Position numbers and translations under genes: made by a program. From LC029 sp036676475 (lineage in GTDB: Bacteria; Bacillota; Bacilli; Aneurinibacillales; RAOX-1): a stretch of DNA of 6,781 nt. This document shows, piece by piece, positions 1 through 5,722 of this stretch (its first letter is position 1; the number at the start of each line of letters is the position of its first letter). The stretch is taken from positions 1-6,781 of the forward strand of contig JAKFCU010000108.1 of NCBI GenBank assembly GCA_036676475.1, given 5' to 3'. The notes under the pieces were generated by a model. It was given only the letters and a program-made list of their open reading frames with translations. It was not told the origin of the DNA and did no database searches.

Positions 1-1179
1 GGGGAACATGAAAAACGTTAAAGCCACGACGATGGGATATCCGATAACGATGAGTACCGTCTTTATGCCAACACTTCCGCTATCGTATACGTTTTTCCCC
101 AATTTATATACCATACGAATCATACTGTAAACCAAAGTATGCTTGAAGAAAGTTCGATTCTTCAAATGCCTCACGAGGGATAGAACCAGCGTTAATCCTG
201 CTGCGGCAATGGGAATCGTGATGGGAATGATCATGATCGGGATACGGGGAACATCCACCATCAAGACAACCCATAGCCCTATAAGGATGAAGCATAGCCC
301 CAGATTCATGTCATTATATAATTTATCCAAGACATTCAAGCGTACCTCTTGATCCTTAAAAGATGTTCTCCCTATGACGAGCACCAAATAGAGAAAGGAG
401 AGGATACCTCCTGTTAAAAATCCTAGTAATCTATAAAAGCTATTTGTAGCAGCCGCTTTATTTTCCTTCCACTCGCCCAATTTCAGATTTAGAAACTCTT
501 CTGTAAAAGCCACATAAACAACCGTACTTTTCGGATCCAATTGATTGATACTATCTGTTATTGGATATAAATATTCATTTTCTTTTATTTCTTTGGGATA
601 CAGCTCTCTTTTATAGTCCCCAAACATCATATAAGAAGGATAGGCTTTAAACTGCTCCTTTGCTGCGTTCGGATGGTTCGTATATACATTGACACCATCA
701 CTGGCATAATACAAAGGATTTTCATGCTCTTTTAAGCGTTGTAATAGGAAATGAAATTCTTTTAATTCATTCTTAATCAACTGATTCTTCGCTTCAGCTA
801 ACTGATTTGCATAGACTTTTTTAAACCTTTCGTAGTTTTCTCTTTCCGTTAAGTTCGGATTATACTCTGGATCACCTCTATATTCTCCAAAAAGCGGTAT
901 TTCTTCTCTTTTCCATTCCTCTTCACTGATCGTCCCCCCACTTGCTATATGTTCCTCATTCTTATATTCTCCTATAAGTCTTGCCAGATTGTATAGGATA
1001 TCTTCACTTTCCCGCACATAGGCCTTGCTATGAAAGTAGTTATCCTCAAAAATAATCTCAAAATCATCATCACTTGCAATGACTACATCTAGCAATGCTG
1101 TAATGAAACCCGTAAAACAAATAATCACCATGATAAAAGCAACTATTTTCGTTATGATTGCGTGACTATAATTTTTCAA
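1..1179 (-). CDS. Sensor histidine kinase, N-terminal sensory/membrane part (runs off the window)
   Basis: This frame is open for 393 codons from a TTG at 1179-1177 to base 1, with no stop. The start MKNYSHAIITK leads into a first membrane helix (about residues 8-33). An extracytoplasmic, charged domain follows (about 34-245). Further hydrophobic segments lie near 248-270, 290-308, 313-337 and 374-393. The histidine (H-box) and ATPase domains would lie beyond the window, so the kinase call rests on position: the gene follows a VanR/PhoB-type regulator, overlaps its last 14 bases, and has a typical sensor layout. The TTG was chosen because it gives a short cytoplasmic lead before helix 1. The next in-frame ATG (near 1130) would cut into that helix. 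An upstream GGAG is about 12 bases from the TTG, so translational coupling to the regulator is likely. The ligand is unknown. At least five membrane segments are more than a simple two-span VanS-type sensor has. Confidence 0.8.
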   Translation of the reverse strand, partial: MKNYSHAIITKIVAFIMVIICFTGFITALLDVVIASDDDFEIIFEDNYFHSKAYVRESEDILYNLARLIGEYKNEEHIASGGTISEEEWKREEIPLFGEYRGDPEYNPNLTERENYERFKKVYANQLAEAKNQLIKNELKEFHFLLQRLKEHENPLYYASDGVNVYTNHPNAAKEQFKAYPSYMMFGDYKRELYPKEIKENEYLYPITDSINQLDPKSTVVYVAFTEEFLNLKLGEWKENKAAATNSFYRLLGFLTGGILSFLYLVLVIGRTSFKDQEVRLNVLDKLYNDMNLGLCFILIGLWVVLMVDVPRIPIMIIPITIPIAAAGLTLVLSLVRHLKNRTFFKHTLVYSMIRMVYKLGKNVYDSGSVGIKTVLIVIGYPIVVALTFFMFP

Positions 1180-1852
1180 CTTTATATCCCACTCCCCACA
1201 CGACCTTCAAATATTTTGGTTCTTTCGGATTGATTTCGATTTTTTCCCTGATTTTCCTTATATGAACGGTTACCGTATTTTCCGCATTAAAGGCCGTTTC
1301 ATTCCATACCTTCTCATAGATCTCCTCGATGGAAAATACTCTTCCGGCGTTTGCCGTCAAAAGCTTTAATATTTTGTATTGTACCGGGGTAAGATGGACC
1401 TCCTCTCCATCGACGGTGATGGTTCTGCTTTCATCATCGATCATGAGTCCCCCCGTACGATATACATTACTCTTGGTTTCAAGACCTCCTAAGGTTGTAT
1501 ATCTTCTCAGCTGTGATTTCACTCTTGCAATGAGCTCTAGAGGATTGAACGGCTTGGTTATATAGTCGTCGGCTCCAAAATTTAATCCTAATATCTTGTC
1601 CGAATCCTCGGATTTAGCCGAAAGCATGATCAACGGTATTGTTTTATCTTCTCTTATCTTAATGGTAGCTCTGATTCCATCCATCTTCGGCATCATGATA
1701 TCCATGATAATCAGATGTATCTCATGCTCTTCGACGATTTCTATGGCCTCTAATCCATTAAACGCTTTGAATATGGCATAGCCTTCATTTTCTAAGTAGA
1801 TACCTATCGCATCAACAATCGACTTGTCATCATCACAAACCAGGATATTCAT
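1166..1852 (-). CDS. Two-component response regulator, OmpR/PhoB (VanR-like) family
   Basis: This is a complete 228-residue DNA-binding response regulator of normal family length. The receiver domain spans about 1-115. It shows the acidic pocket D7-D9, the phosphoacceptor D51 in IIMDIMMPKMDG, the conserved S78 in MLSAK, and the invariant lysine K100 in TKPFNP. A short linker leads to a C-terminal winged-helix domain (about 133-226) with the family pattern LTPVQYKILKLL, then a recognition helix in NTVTVHIRKIREKI and the wing ending WGVGYKV. The ATG at 1852 has a good ribosome site, AAGGGGAGAG at 1861-1870, 8 bases upstream. The kinase gene starts inside its last codons, so the two are one operon. 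Phosphorylation at D51 by that kinase and binding to direct repeats are the family norm. The target genes are not visible apart from a possible autoregulatory site upstream. Confidence 0.96.
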   Translation of the reverse strand: MNILVCDDDKSIVDAIGIYLENEGYAIFKAFNGLEAIEIVEEHEIHLIIMDIMMPKMDGIRATIKIREDKTIPLIMLSAKSEDSDKILGLNFGADDYITKPFNPLELIARVKSQLRRYTTLGGLETKSNVYRTGGLMIDDESRTITVDGEEVHLTPVQYKILKLLTANAGRVFSIEEIYEKVWNETAFNAENTVTVHIRKIREKIEINPKEPKYLKVVWGVGYKVEKL

Positions 1853-1884
1853 CCATTAATCTCTCCCCTTTATTATTTGTTCTA

Positions 1885-1913
1885 AATTTATGATACCCGC
1901 AAAATCTTAACAA
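1885..1913 (-). promoter_or_regulatory. Candidate promoter of the two-component operon
   Basis: On the minus strand a -35-like TTGTTA (1908-1913) is followed after 17 bp by a -10-like TAAATT (1885-1890). Each matches the vegetative consensus at 4 of 6 positions. The -10 element lies about 32 bp upstream of the regulator's ATG. The weak -35 match fits a promoter helped by an activator, and regulator-type boxes overlap it and lie just upstream. This is inferred from motif matching only. Confidence 0.4.
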
Positions 1914-1944
1914 ACCCTTGATGCAAATCTTAAGATTTTCTTAG
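1902..1944. promoter_or_regulatory. Candidate response-regulator boxes (TCTTAA repeats with a 14-bp palindrome)
   Basis: On the plus strand three similar boxes occur: TCTTAA at 1905-1910, TCTTAA at 1928-1933 and TCTTAG at 1939-1944. Their start points are 23 and 11 bp apart, close to two turns and one turn of the helix. The middle box is the core of a perfect 14-bp palindrome, AAATCTTAAGATTT (1925-1938). The first and second copies share AAATCTTAA. OmpR/PhoB-family regulators commonly bind direct repeats about 11 bp apart, and the boxes overlap or precede the candidate -35. Autoregulation by the adjacent regulator is the simplest reading, but it is an inference. Confidence 0.45.
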
Positions 1945-1970
1945 TGTTTTGTAATGTCAGCAGACGAGAA

Positions 1971-1992
1971 AAAGGCTGCGTTGGCAGCCTTT
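1971..1992 (-). terminator. Rho-independent terminator reading leftward
   Basis: A perfect 9-bp stem, AAAGGCTGC at 1971-1979 paired with GCAGCCTTT at 1984-1992, encloses a 4-base loop. Read on the minus strand the second arm runs into five Ts (1969-1973 as As on the plus strand). On the plus strand no T tract follows, so the polarity is leftward. It would end transcription from the small unit at 2164-2660 before the two-component promoter. Confidence 0.6.
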
Positions 1993-2111
1993 CAAATGGT
2001 CACTCTTTTCTCACCCACTAGTCATTTGCCGGTTTTTCGATCAAAGTTAAAAGTATTGTGTGAACGTCCAAAGACTATTTAAGAACGCTTATTTTAAAAG
2101 ACAATGGGGAT

Positions 2112-2141
2112 AAAAAAGGACACTACTCAGCATCCTTTTTT
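2112..2141 (-). terminator. A/T-rich hairpin, possible terminator
   Basis: AAAAAAGGA (2112-2120) can pair with TCCTTTTTT (2133-2141) across a 12-base loop, and the stem may extend with a bulge through GAT and ATC. Six Ts end the arm on either strand, so it could act in both directions. It has few G-C pairs. It lies just past the stop of the 44-codon ORF, which supports a leftward role. Confidence 0.35.
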
Positions 2142-2163
2142 ATATCGATATTCATTTCTATGT

Positions 2164-2298
2164 TCACTCTGGATCACCAGCTTTCCAACCATCGAACAAG
2201 AAGTTGCAGTAACCATCTATGGCAATGGAGTTGGATTCATAACAGAAGATGTCAGGGTGTAAGAAGGGCATCCAAGGCTCCTTCTTCTTTTTACCCAT
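2164..2298 (-). CDS. Small hypothetical protein (44 residues)
   Basis: This is a complete 44-codon frame that starts with ATG at 2298 and ends with TGA at 2164. It begins one base after the TAA of the 63-codon ORF, so translation could be coupled. A purine-rich stretch with AGGAGAGG lies 11-14 bases upstream, which is a somewhat long spacing. The product starts with the basic run MGKKKKEPW and continues with an aromatic, acidic stretch including FLHPDIFCYESN, two cysteines (C19, C31) and the end GWKAGDPE. It has no signal peptide or membrane helix. I do not recognise a family. The opposite strand is also open over part of this stretch but has no start codon. The protein-like composition and the tight spacing are the only support, so it could still be a chance frame. 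Confidence 0.45.
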   Translation of the reverse strand: MGKKKKEPWMPFLHPDIFCYESNSIAIDGYCNFLFDGWKAGDPE

Positions 2299-2299
2299 G

Positions 2300-2491
2300 T
2301 TAATCTCTACCTCTCCTTATTTGTAGTTTTAGGTCTTCGATAGTATGCTGGATGGTGTCAAGCTCTTCTTGATATTCTAACACTCTCTCATCCACAGTGG
2401 GATCATTGCCTAACTCATTCAGCATATGCGTTACATCAAACTTCCTTGACTGAGCAAGTGTCAATAGGTATTGCAAGCTCTTCATCCTCAT
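2300..2491 (-). CDS. Hypothetical protein (63 residues), probably the C-terminal half of a broken ribbon-helix-helix gene
   Basis: The ATG at 2491 has a very good ribosome site, GGGAGG at 2501-2506, 9 bases upstream, so the frame may be translated as it stands. A second in-frame ATG follows two codons later. The product is mostly helical: MRMKSLQYLLTLAQSRKFDV, then a turn near NDPTVDE, then a charged, probable coiled-coil helix ending in LKLQIRRGRD. The same frame stays open for 21 more codons upstream (to 2554) with protein-like residues (EGYIEVIRILEDQFDYGRINP) but has no ATG, GTG or TTG. That extension continues a ribbon-helix-helix fold that begins in another frame at 2541-2654. I therefore read this as the surviving 3' part of one gene. 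The VLEYQEELD stretch faintly recalls the Spo0E phosphatase signature but lacks its conserved serine, so I do not assign it. Confidence 0.5.
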   Translation of the reverse strand: MRMKSLQYLLTLAQSRKFDVTHMLNELGNDPTVDERVLEYQEELDTIQHTIEDLKLQIRRGRD

Positions 2492-2540
2492 TGGATTAAT
2501 CCTCCCATAATCGAATTGGTCTTCTAGTATCCTAATAACT

Positions 2541-2654
2541 TCAATATAACCTTCTCAAATCGCCAATGGAAATAGAGTGGGCTAGGGTGCGCTGTTTGAT
2601 CTTGCGAAAAAGCTGGTTGTCTATGGTGATGTTTAGCGTAATCCTTCTTTGAGT
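2541..2654 (-). pseudogene. 5' fragment of a ribbon-helix-helix (Arc/MetJ/CopG-type) DNA-binding protein, frameshifted and without a start
   Basis: The frame reads TQRRITLNITID, then NQLFRKIKQRTLAHSISIGDL, and ends at TGA (2541-2543) soon after. A beta strand with alternating residues, a first helix, a short turn with IS and a second helix starting GDL form the classic ribbon-helix-helix pattern. This fold is used by plasmid and phage repressors and by antitoxins. No usable start exists: the frame is closed by TAA at 2655-2657, just where an ATG-Lys start would be expected, behind a GGTGG ribosome-site-like sequence. Near 2555 the second helix continues one base out of phase as EGYIEVIRILEDQF and joins the 63-codon ORF. 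Restoring that one shift gives a protein of about 119 residues. I infer a decayed gene; a sequencing error could explain the shift but not the missing start as well. Confidence 0.55.
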
Positions 2655-2694
2655 TTAAACTATTTCCACCAGTTAAATTGTAACAGATTTAAAC
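2653..2694 (-). promoter_or_regulatory. Inverted-repeat region with a -10 element, possible operator of the ribbon-helix-helix gene
   Basis: Three related A/T elements occur: GTTTAAAC (2653-2660, itself palindromic), GTTAAAT (2672-2678) and ATTTAAAC (2687-2694). The last two form an inverted repeat around a minus-strand TACAAT (2677-2682), a 5-of-6 match to the -10 consensus. No good -35 is seen. Ribbon-helix-helix repressors usually bind short repeats that overlap their own promoter, so an operator is plausible but not shown. Confidence 0.35.
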
Positions 2695-2790
2695 ATAATT
2701 TTCTAAATAATTTATCCTTGGAAATTTAAGTTTCACTCCCGTTTGGCCCACTTTTTTCATTACCTTCTATCCTTCATCCAGGATTTCACA

Positions 2791-2828
2791 TTGTCCCCTT
2801 GTCGAAAATAGCTTTAAAATAATAAAAT
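2791..2828 (+). promoter_or_regulatory. Candidate promoter of the AAA ATPase gene
   Basis: TTGTCC (2791-2796) and TAAAAT (2815-2820) are 18 bp apart and match the vegetative consensus at 4 and 5 of 6 positions. A second pairing, TTGTCG (2799-2804) with TAAAAT (2823-2828), has the same spacing. Either would start transcription 25-35 bases before the ATG at 2855. No operator-like repeat is visible here. Confidence 0.4.
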
Positions 2829-2854
2829 AATCTAAAAGAAAAAGAGGGCTTACC

Positions 2855-4150
2855 ATGCAAAAGGGGTCTTACATTATTCGCTTTCCCGATGTTTCTGCGG
2901 AAACGTTGCCCAATTATTACGAACATGTCCAAATTGTCCAAGCCATAAAAGAAGCTTTGGCTGCCCACATAGGCCTTGATCTCCAAATGTACATTGATAA
3001 TGAGAACACACAAGAAATATGGAATCTACTTTCTGAGGATGTTCAGGCCAAGAAAGATGGGCTGGAGTTTATTTCCTATGTACTGGATGGGCTGGAGACG
3101 CGGATCGTTGTGCCTGATTCCGAGGAACCGAATTCAAATTCGAATTTGAATTTAAGTTTCACGGTTCAGCCCCATTTGGAAAATGCGGTCTATTATTATT
3201 CGGAATACAAAGTCGCTTTAGCCAGAACGACGGTCTTCCATACGTCCGGACCCTATCATCATCATTTCATTTTCGCTGAACGGGATGAGAATGTATTGGA
3301 GTTTATACGCTACGTTTTTCGTCGTCAACGGGAATACGATCGGATCAAAGTGACGGTGTTCACGGATACAGAAGATGGACTTCATCGTGAAAAGGTGAAT
3401 ATTACGAACCTCGTTAAGCGTGAGGATGTTTTGCTAGAGGAAGATTTAAAAACCCAAATTTACCGGTCCATCGATGAATTTTTCACAGGAAGCGGGGAGT
3501 TCTTTCGAAAGTATGATATTCCTTATAAAAGAGGGATTCTCCTCTACGGCAAGCCCGGCAACGGGAAAACGACCATGGTCAAATCCATCGCCAACAGCAT
3601 TTCCGCACCGGTGGCTTACTGGCAAATCACCGAATACACCACGAGCTATTCGATTAAACAGGTATTTGAAACCGCACAAAAAATGGCCCCGATGGTTCTG
3701 GTGATTGAGGACATTGACTCCATGCCGGAATGCGCCAGATCCGTCTTTTTGAATACCCTGGATGGGGCTACCTCAAAAGAAGGGATCTTCCTGATTGGAA
3801 CGACCAACTATCCGGAAAAAATCGATCCCGCCTTGATCAATCGCGCCGGACGATTCGACCGTGCTTACGAAATCAAGCTGCCAGACCGGAACATGCGACT
3901 TCGTTACCTATTAAAAAGAGGATTTGACCGCTTCTTATCTCACCATGAAATCGATCAATTAGCAAAGGAAATCGAGGGGGCTTCCCTGGCCCAACTGAAT
4001 GAATTGTATATTACCTCCGCCTTGCAATGGCATTATGAGAACCAGGTCGATGTAAAAAAACTGATTTCTGAATTGAAATCTGATATGCTGAAGCTACAGA
4101 AGCAAAAATGGAGCTCACATGAAGAAGATTTGCGGGTTGGATTTTATTAG
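2855..4150 (+). CDS. AAA family ATPase, Bcs1-like core with an unrecognised N-terminal half
   Basis: This is a complete 431-residue, probably cytosolic protein with no membrane helix. The ATPase core starts near residue 195. It shows Walker A GKPGNGKTT (232-240), Walker B VLVIEDID (281-288), sensor 1 GTTN (315-318), and the second region of homology ending NRAGRFDR, with R330, R333 and R336 as candidate arginine fingers. A helical lid with GASLAQLNEL (375-384) follows, then a lysine-rich tail. The Walker B acidic pair is E-D rather than the usual D-E, as in Bcs1-type AAA proteins. Residues 1-190 match no domain I know. They include a linker NSNSNLNL (93-100) and a histidine patch PYHHHF (133-138). 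AAA proteins usually form hexameric rings that remodel or unfold proteins; the substrate here is unknown. The ATG has AAGAGGG 6 bases upstream. A strong hairpin follows the stop. Confidence 0.93.
   Translation: MQKGSYIIRFPDVSAETLPNYYEHVQIVQAIKEALAAHIGLDLQMYIDNENTQEIWNLLSEDVQAKKDGLEFISYVLDGLETRIVVPDSEEPNSNSNLNLSFTVQPHLENAVYYYSEYKVALARTTVFHTSGPYHHHFIFAERDENVLEFIRYVFRRQREYDRIKVTVFTDTEDGLHREKVNITNLVKREDVLLEEDLKTQIYRSIDEFFTGSGEFFRKYDIPYKRGILLYGKPGNGKTTMVKSIANSISAPVAYWQITEYTTSYSIKQVFETAQKMAPMVLVIEDIDSMPECARSVFLNTLDGATSKEGIFLIGTTNYPEKIDPALINRAGRFDRAYEIKLPDRNMRLRYLLKRGFDRFLSHHEIDQLAKEIEGASLAQLNELYITSALQWHYENQVDVKKLISELKSDMLKLQKQKWSSHEEDLRVGFY
3131..3152. repeat. 22-bp perfect palindrome inside the AAA gene
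   Basis: The half-site AATTCAAATTC (3131-3141) is followed directly by its exact reverse complement, centred on TTCGAA. It encodes the low-complexity linker around residues 93-100 (alternating Asn-Ser, then Asn-Leu). It may be a by-product of simple repeated codons rather than a binding site, but the symmetry is exact. Confidence 0.6.
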
Positions 4151-4162
4151 GAAACCCTTTAA

Positions 4163-4206
4163 AAACAACTCTCATGGGTAGGATGATCCGCCCAGGGGAG
4201 TTGTTT
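4163..4206 (+). terminator. Strong hairpin after the AAA gene, probable terminator
   Basis: AAACAACTC (4163-4171) pairs with GAGTTGTTT (4198-4206). The stem continues inward through a T-G and a C-G pair, a mismatch, TGGG (4175-4178) with CCCA (4191-4194), and GGA with TCC around a TGA loop. It starts 12 bases after the AAA stop. The 3' side is T-rich (TTGTTTATTGTGTTTG) but has no clean T run, so termination may be partial and some readthrough into the acyltransferase pair is possible. Confidence 0.55.
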
Positions 4207-4258
4207 ATTGTGTTTGACAATGATAAGGACTATATGGTTGAAAGGTGATCCTCATCCC

Positions 4259-5710
4259 ATGTTATTTAACTCCTATGTATTTCTTTTTATTTTTCTGCCC
4301 ATTGTATTTGTCGGATATTATTATGTGTTAGGAAAAGCGGACATGAAAACCAAGTTTTTGTGGCTGCTTGCTTCCTCTTTATTTTTTTACGGATATTGGA
4401 ATCCAAAGTATTTGGTACTCATTCTAGGATCCATGGTGGTAAACTATGGGATTAGCAAAGTAATGAATCATTACCCTGACCAGAAAAGGATCTGGTTAGT
4501 TCTTGGCATTCTATTTAATCTATCCCTTCTTGGGTATTACAAGTATACCAATTTCTTCATCGATAATATAAACACATCGTTGCATACCGACATAGTCATC
4601 GAAAAAATCATGCTTCCATTGGCCATCAGCTTCTTTACGTTCCAACAGATTGCTTTTATTGTAGATTCTTATCAAGGAGCCACGAAACAATACAATTTTG
4701 TAGAATACTGTTTGTTTGTCACGTTCTTCCCTCAGCTCATTGCCGGTCCCATCGTTCATCACGAGGAGATGATGCCGCAATTTAAAGAGGAAAATACTAA
4801 AATACAATTCAATCATATTACAACTGGGATCTATATTCTCATGCTAGGCATGTTCAAAAAAGTTCTCATCGCTGATAATCTGGCCATTGCAGCTAATGCG
4901 GGATATGGTGCAGAGCAAGCGTTGACCTTCGTTGAAAGTTGGATTACGTCTTTATCCTATACGATGCAGCTGTATTTTGATTTTAGTGGGTACTGTGACA
5001 TGGCAATTGGGGTGGGGCTGTTATTTAATATTCGCTTGCCCATTAATTTTGACTCCCCCTATAAATCGCTGAATATCACTGAATTTTGGAGAAGATGGCA
5101 TATTACACTCAGCCGGTTTTTAACACATTATATCTACATCCCTTTAGGCGGAAACCGCAAAGGTTCATTCACGACCTATCGCAATATTTTCATCGTATTT
5201 TTCTTGAGCGGATTATGGCATGGGGCTGGTTGGACCTTTATCATCTGGGGAGTTTTGCATGGTTTAGCGTCTATTGTATACCGGTTATGGAAGAATACTA
5301 ATCTGGTTATGCCAAAATGGCTGGCTTGGTTTCTCACCTTTCAATTTGTCAATATGGCGTGGGTTTTCTTTAGAGCGGCAGATGTTGGGCAGGCCCTCTC
5401 CATTATGAAAGGAATGCTAGGATTAAATGGGATCGTCATCCCCCCTGAAATCGCGAATGGCCTAAACCAATGGGCAGGTATGCCCCTGGTGCTGATGTCC
5501 TCTACTCTCGTATTTGATTCTCAGCAAGTGATCGAGTATACGATTTCCTTACTTGTTTTGATTTTCATCGTTCTATTATGGAAAAATTCGATTGAAAAGA
5601 TGGAAACATTCAAACCATCCCTACGACAAGCTCTCTTTCTGTCCATTATAACGATTATCACCATCCTATCTTTAACGAAGGTAAGTGAATTTTTATATTT
5701 TAATTTCTAA
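4259..5710 (+). CDS. MBOAT family membrane O-acyltransferase (AlgI/DltB type)
   Basis: This is a 483-residue integral membrane protein with about eleven hydrophobic segments. It is expected to pass an acyl group, often acetyl, across the membrane for transfer to an extracellular polymer. Seen directly: the N-terminus MLFNSYVFLFIFLPIV typical of the AlgI branch, FPQLIAGPIVHHEEM (157-171), YFDFSGYCDMAIG (239-251), FWRRWHITLSRFL (276-288), YIPLGGNRKG (293-302), and LWHGAGWTFIIWG (319-331) with the expected catalytic histidine H321, plus a second conserved-type histidine, H334, in VLHG. The length fits the AlgI family. I chose the ATG at 4259 over an in-frame TTG at 4208. The ATG gives the family N-terminus and has AAAGGTG 11 bases upstream, while the TTG lies next to the terminator-like hairpin. 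The SGNH-type gene follows after 12 bases, so the two form an operon. The acceptor is unknown; DltB itself is less likely because no dltA or dltC is seen. Confidence 0.95.
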   Translation: MLFNSYVFLFIFLPIVFVGYYYVLGKADMKTKFLWLLASSLFFYGYWNPKYLVLILGSMVVNYGISKVMNHYPDQKRIWLVLGILFNLSLLGYYKYTNFFIDNINTSLHTDIVIEKIMLPLAISFFTFQQIAFIVDSYQGATKQYNFVEYCLFVTFFPQLIAGPIVHHEEMMPQFKEENTKIQFNHITTGIYILMLGMFKKVLIADNLAIAANAGYGAEQALTFVESWITSLSYTMQLYFDFSGYCDMAIGVGLLFNIRLPINFDSPYKSLNITEFWRRWHITLSRFLTHYIYIPLGGNRKGSFTTYRNIFIVFFLSGLWHGAGWTFIIWGVLHGLASIVYRLWKNTNLVMPKWLAWFLTFQFVNMAWVFFRAADVGQALSIMKGMLGLNGIVIPPEIANGLNQWAGMPLVLMSSTLVFDSQQVIEYTISLLVLIFIVLLWKNSIEKMETFKPSLRQALFLSIITIITILSLTKVSEFLYFNF

Positions 5711-5714
5711 GGGG
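5709..5714 (+). promoter_or_regulatory. Ribosome binding site of the SGNH-type gene
   Basis: AAGGGG overlaps the stop codon of the acyltransferase gene and sits 8 bases before the ATG at 5723. This fixes the start and supports coupled expression of the pair. Confidence 0.8.
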
Positions 5715-5722
5715 TTTCCTAA

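Larger units (their letters stand above)
1853..2163. other. Intergenic region between the two-component operon and the small minus-strand unit
   Basis: About 310 bases hold no convincing gene. They contain the regulator's ribosome site, candidate promoter and boxes (1861-1944), a hairpin with a minus-strand T tract (1971-1992) and an A/T-rich hairpin (2112-2141). Between 1994 and 2110 I see no repeat, promoter or reading frame worth naming. Confidence 0.6.

Noticed and set aside
2124..2168. Minus-strand 14-codon GTG-started peptide overlapping the stop of the 44-codon ORF
   Set aside because: It is too short and ends inside a hairpin; it has no independent support.
2164..2262. Plus-strand open stretch opposite the 44-codon ORF, reading QEVAVTIYGNGVGF and so on
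   Set aside because: It looks protein-like but has no start codon or ribosome site in frame and is more simply the shadow of the minus-strand ORF.
2300..2491. Possible Spo0E-like phosphatase, from VLEYQEELD
   Set aside because: The conserved serine of the SQELD signature is missing and the upstream context points to a ribbon-helix-helix protein.
2689..2760. Minus-strand 23-codon ORF beginning MKKVGQTG
   Set aside because: It is very short, the GAAGG sits only 2 bases from the ATG, and it runs into the putative operator region.
2723..3162. A 14-bp direct repeat, AATTTAAGTTTCAC, at 2723-2736 and 3149-3162
   Set aside because: One copy is intergenic and one coding, the sequence is A/T-rich, and nothing at the edges suggests a mobile element or attachment site; chance is the simplest explanation.
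4214..4236. Perfect -35 hexamer TTGACA followed by TATATG ahead of the acyltransferase gene
   Set aside because: The spacing is only 11 bp, too short for a vegetative promoter, and no -10-like sequence lies 16-18 bp downstream.
4208..4258. TTG start giving a 17-residue longer acyltransferase
   Set aside because: The extra residues are not typical of the family, the TTG abuts the terminator-like hairpin, and the ATG at 4259 gives the expected N-terminus with a ribosome site.
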